Origin: Lineus longissimus
Lineage: Eukaryota; Nemertea; Pilidiophora; Heteronemertea; Lineidae
Assembly: GCF_910592395.1 (NCBI RefSeq)
Contig: NC_088326.1
Span: forward strand, 4,965,001 to 5,029,000
Direction of reading: 5' to 3'
Length of the DNA: 64,000 bases
Shown: in pieces, positions 63,573 to 64,000 of the stretch
Position numbering within the stretch: position 1 is the stretch's first letter
Layout: each line of letters begins with the position of its first letter
Translations under genes and position numbers: made by a program
The notes under the pieces: generated by a model
Seen by the model: only the letters and a program-made list of their open reading frames with translations
Database searches by the model: none
Told to the model about the DNA's origin: nothing

Positions 63573-64000
63573 CAAGTTTCAAGTAATACAGATGATACTA
63601 AACCGATATCAACTAAGAAGGTTAGAACCGATAAACAATTAGCATGGCCTAGAGAGTTGGGTAAAAGGTCTCAGGAATTTAAGAGAAATAAAAACGAAAT
63701 GACAACATTCAAAGAACCTAAACCTAAACTAGAACCTGAACCTGAACCTGAAGAAGAGGTAAATAATATTACTAGTAATGAAGAAACATCTAATAGAAGT
63801 TCATTATCTCGTACAACCTACCTCTATGTAGGTGTGGGTGTAGTTATTTTGGTTAGTTTAATTTACTTCAATTCTTTTGTTCAGAAAACTAATAAGAAGC
63901 CTGTAGTTAAGGAACCTACTATGAATGAAACAAATAAACAAGATACTACTACTTCTAATAAACAAGCTAAAAGTTCTAGTAATAGTACTTGTGTTAAACC
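63566..64000 (+). pseudogene. single-TM gene of copy 3, cut by the window end
   Basis: Same AW-EL block, Pro/Glu repeat and TM (YLYVGVGVVILVSLIYF) as copy 2. It carries the same out-of-frame ATG. The window ends before the IPLME end. Confidence 0.7.

Overview
The window is eukaryotic nuclear DNA, most likely from a marine invertebrate animal; I cannot resolve the phylum. Reasons: long gene-poor AT-rich stretches, spliced exons with signal peptides, homopolymer tracts, and LINE, Gypsy, Harbinger-like and MITE insertions. Its main content is at least four copies or relics of one family of virus-like DNA transposons of the Maverick/Polinton kind. The hallmark genes are a protein-primed type family B DNA polymerase, a retroviral-type integrase with a chromodomain and an FtsK/A32-like packaging ATPase, together with a set of conserved proteins of unknown function.

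Layout. 1-12008 is copy 1, the best preserved: the tail of an HNH-like protein, a small basic protein, a glycine/alanine-rich membrane-type protein, DNA polymerase (-), a conserved protein ending in IPLKE (+), a single-TM protein (-), a Q/N-rich protein (-), a zinc-ribbon protein (-), a coiled-coil/proline-rich membrane protein (-) and a conserved probable structural protein (-). 12279-17709 is copy 2, a decayed relative with a different gene arrangement. 17.7-31.6 kb is host DNA: a dermatopontin-type exon and an aerolysin-like exon on the minus strand, several MITE-like elements with clear target-site duplications, and tandem and inverted repeats. 31638-32853 is copy 4, a short relic. 33.4-43.1 kb is host DNA with LINE fragments and two possible exons. 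From 43.17 kb to the end of the window is copy 3, split by about 13.7 kb of nested retroelements: a CR1/Jockey-like LINE, then a Gypsy LTR element that itself carries a Harbinger-like element and a full-length L1/Tx1-like LINE. Copy 3 resumes at about 57.5 kb with ATPase, integrase, HNH-like protein and the same unknown genes, ending mid-gene.

How the genes work together (inference from the family): the integrase inserts the element, the polymerase copies it from protein-primed ends, and the ATPase and structural proteins imply particle formation. The coiled-coil, TM and Q/N proteins have no assigned role.

The most unusual feature is a short double-hairpin repeat that has spread through copy 1. 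The unit is two 11-nt stem-loops (stem GAGC/GCTC, then stem GGAC/GTCC, each with a variable 3-nt loop) separated by 3 nt; tandem period is 30 bp. About 27 full units sit in copy 1, mostly inside genes, where they add about ten codons without breaking the frame. Stems are kept by paired compensatory changes while loops vary. Decayed units occur in copies 2 and 4 at other sites; I saw none in the host DNA. This behaviour resembles Rickettsia palindromic elements and mitochondrial double-hairpin elements, but I do not know it from Polintons.
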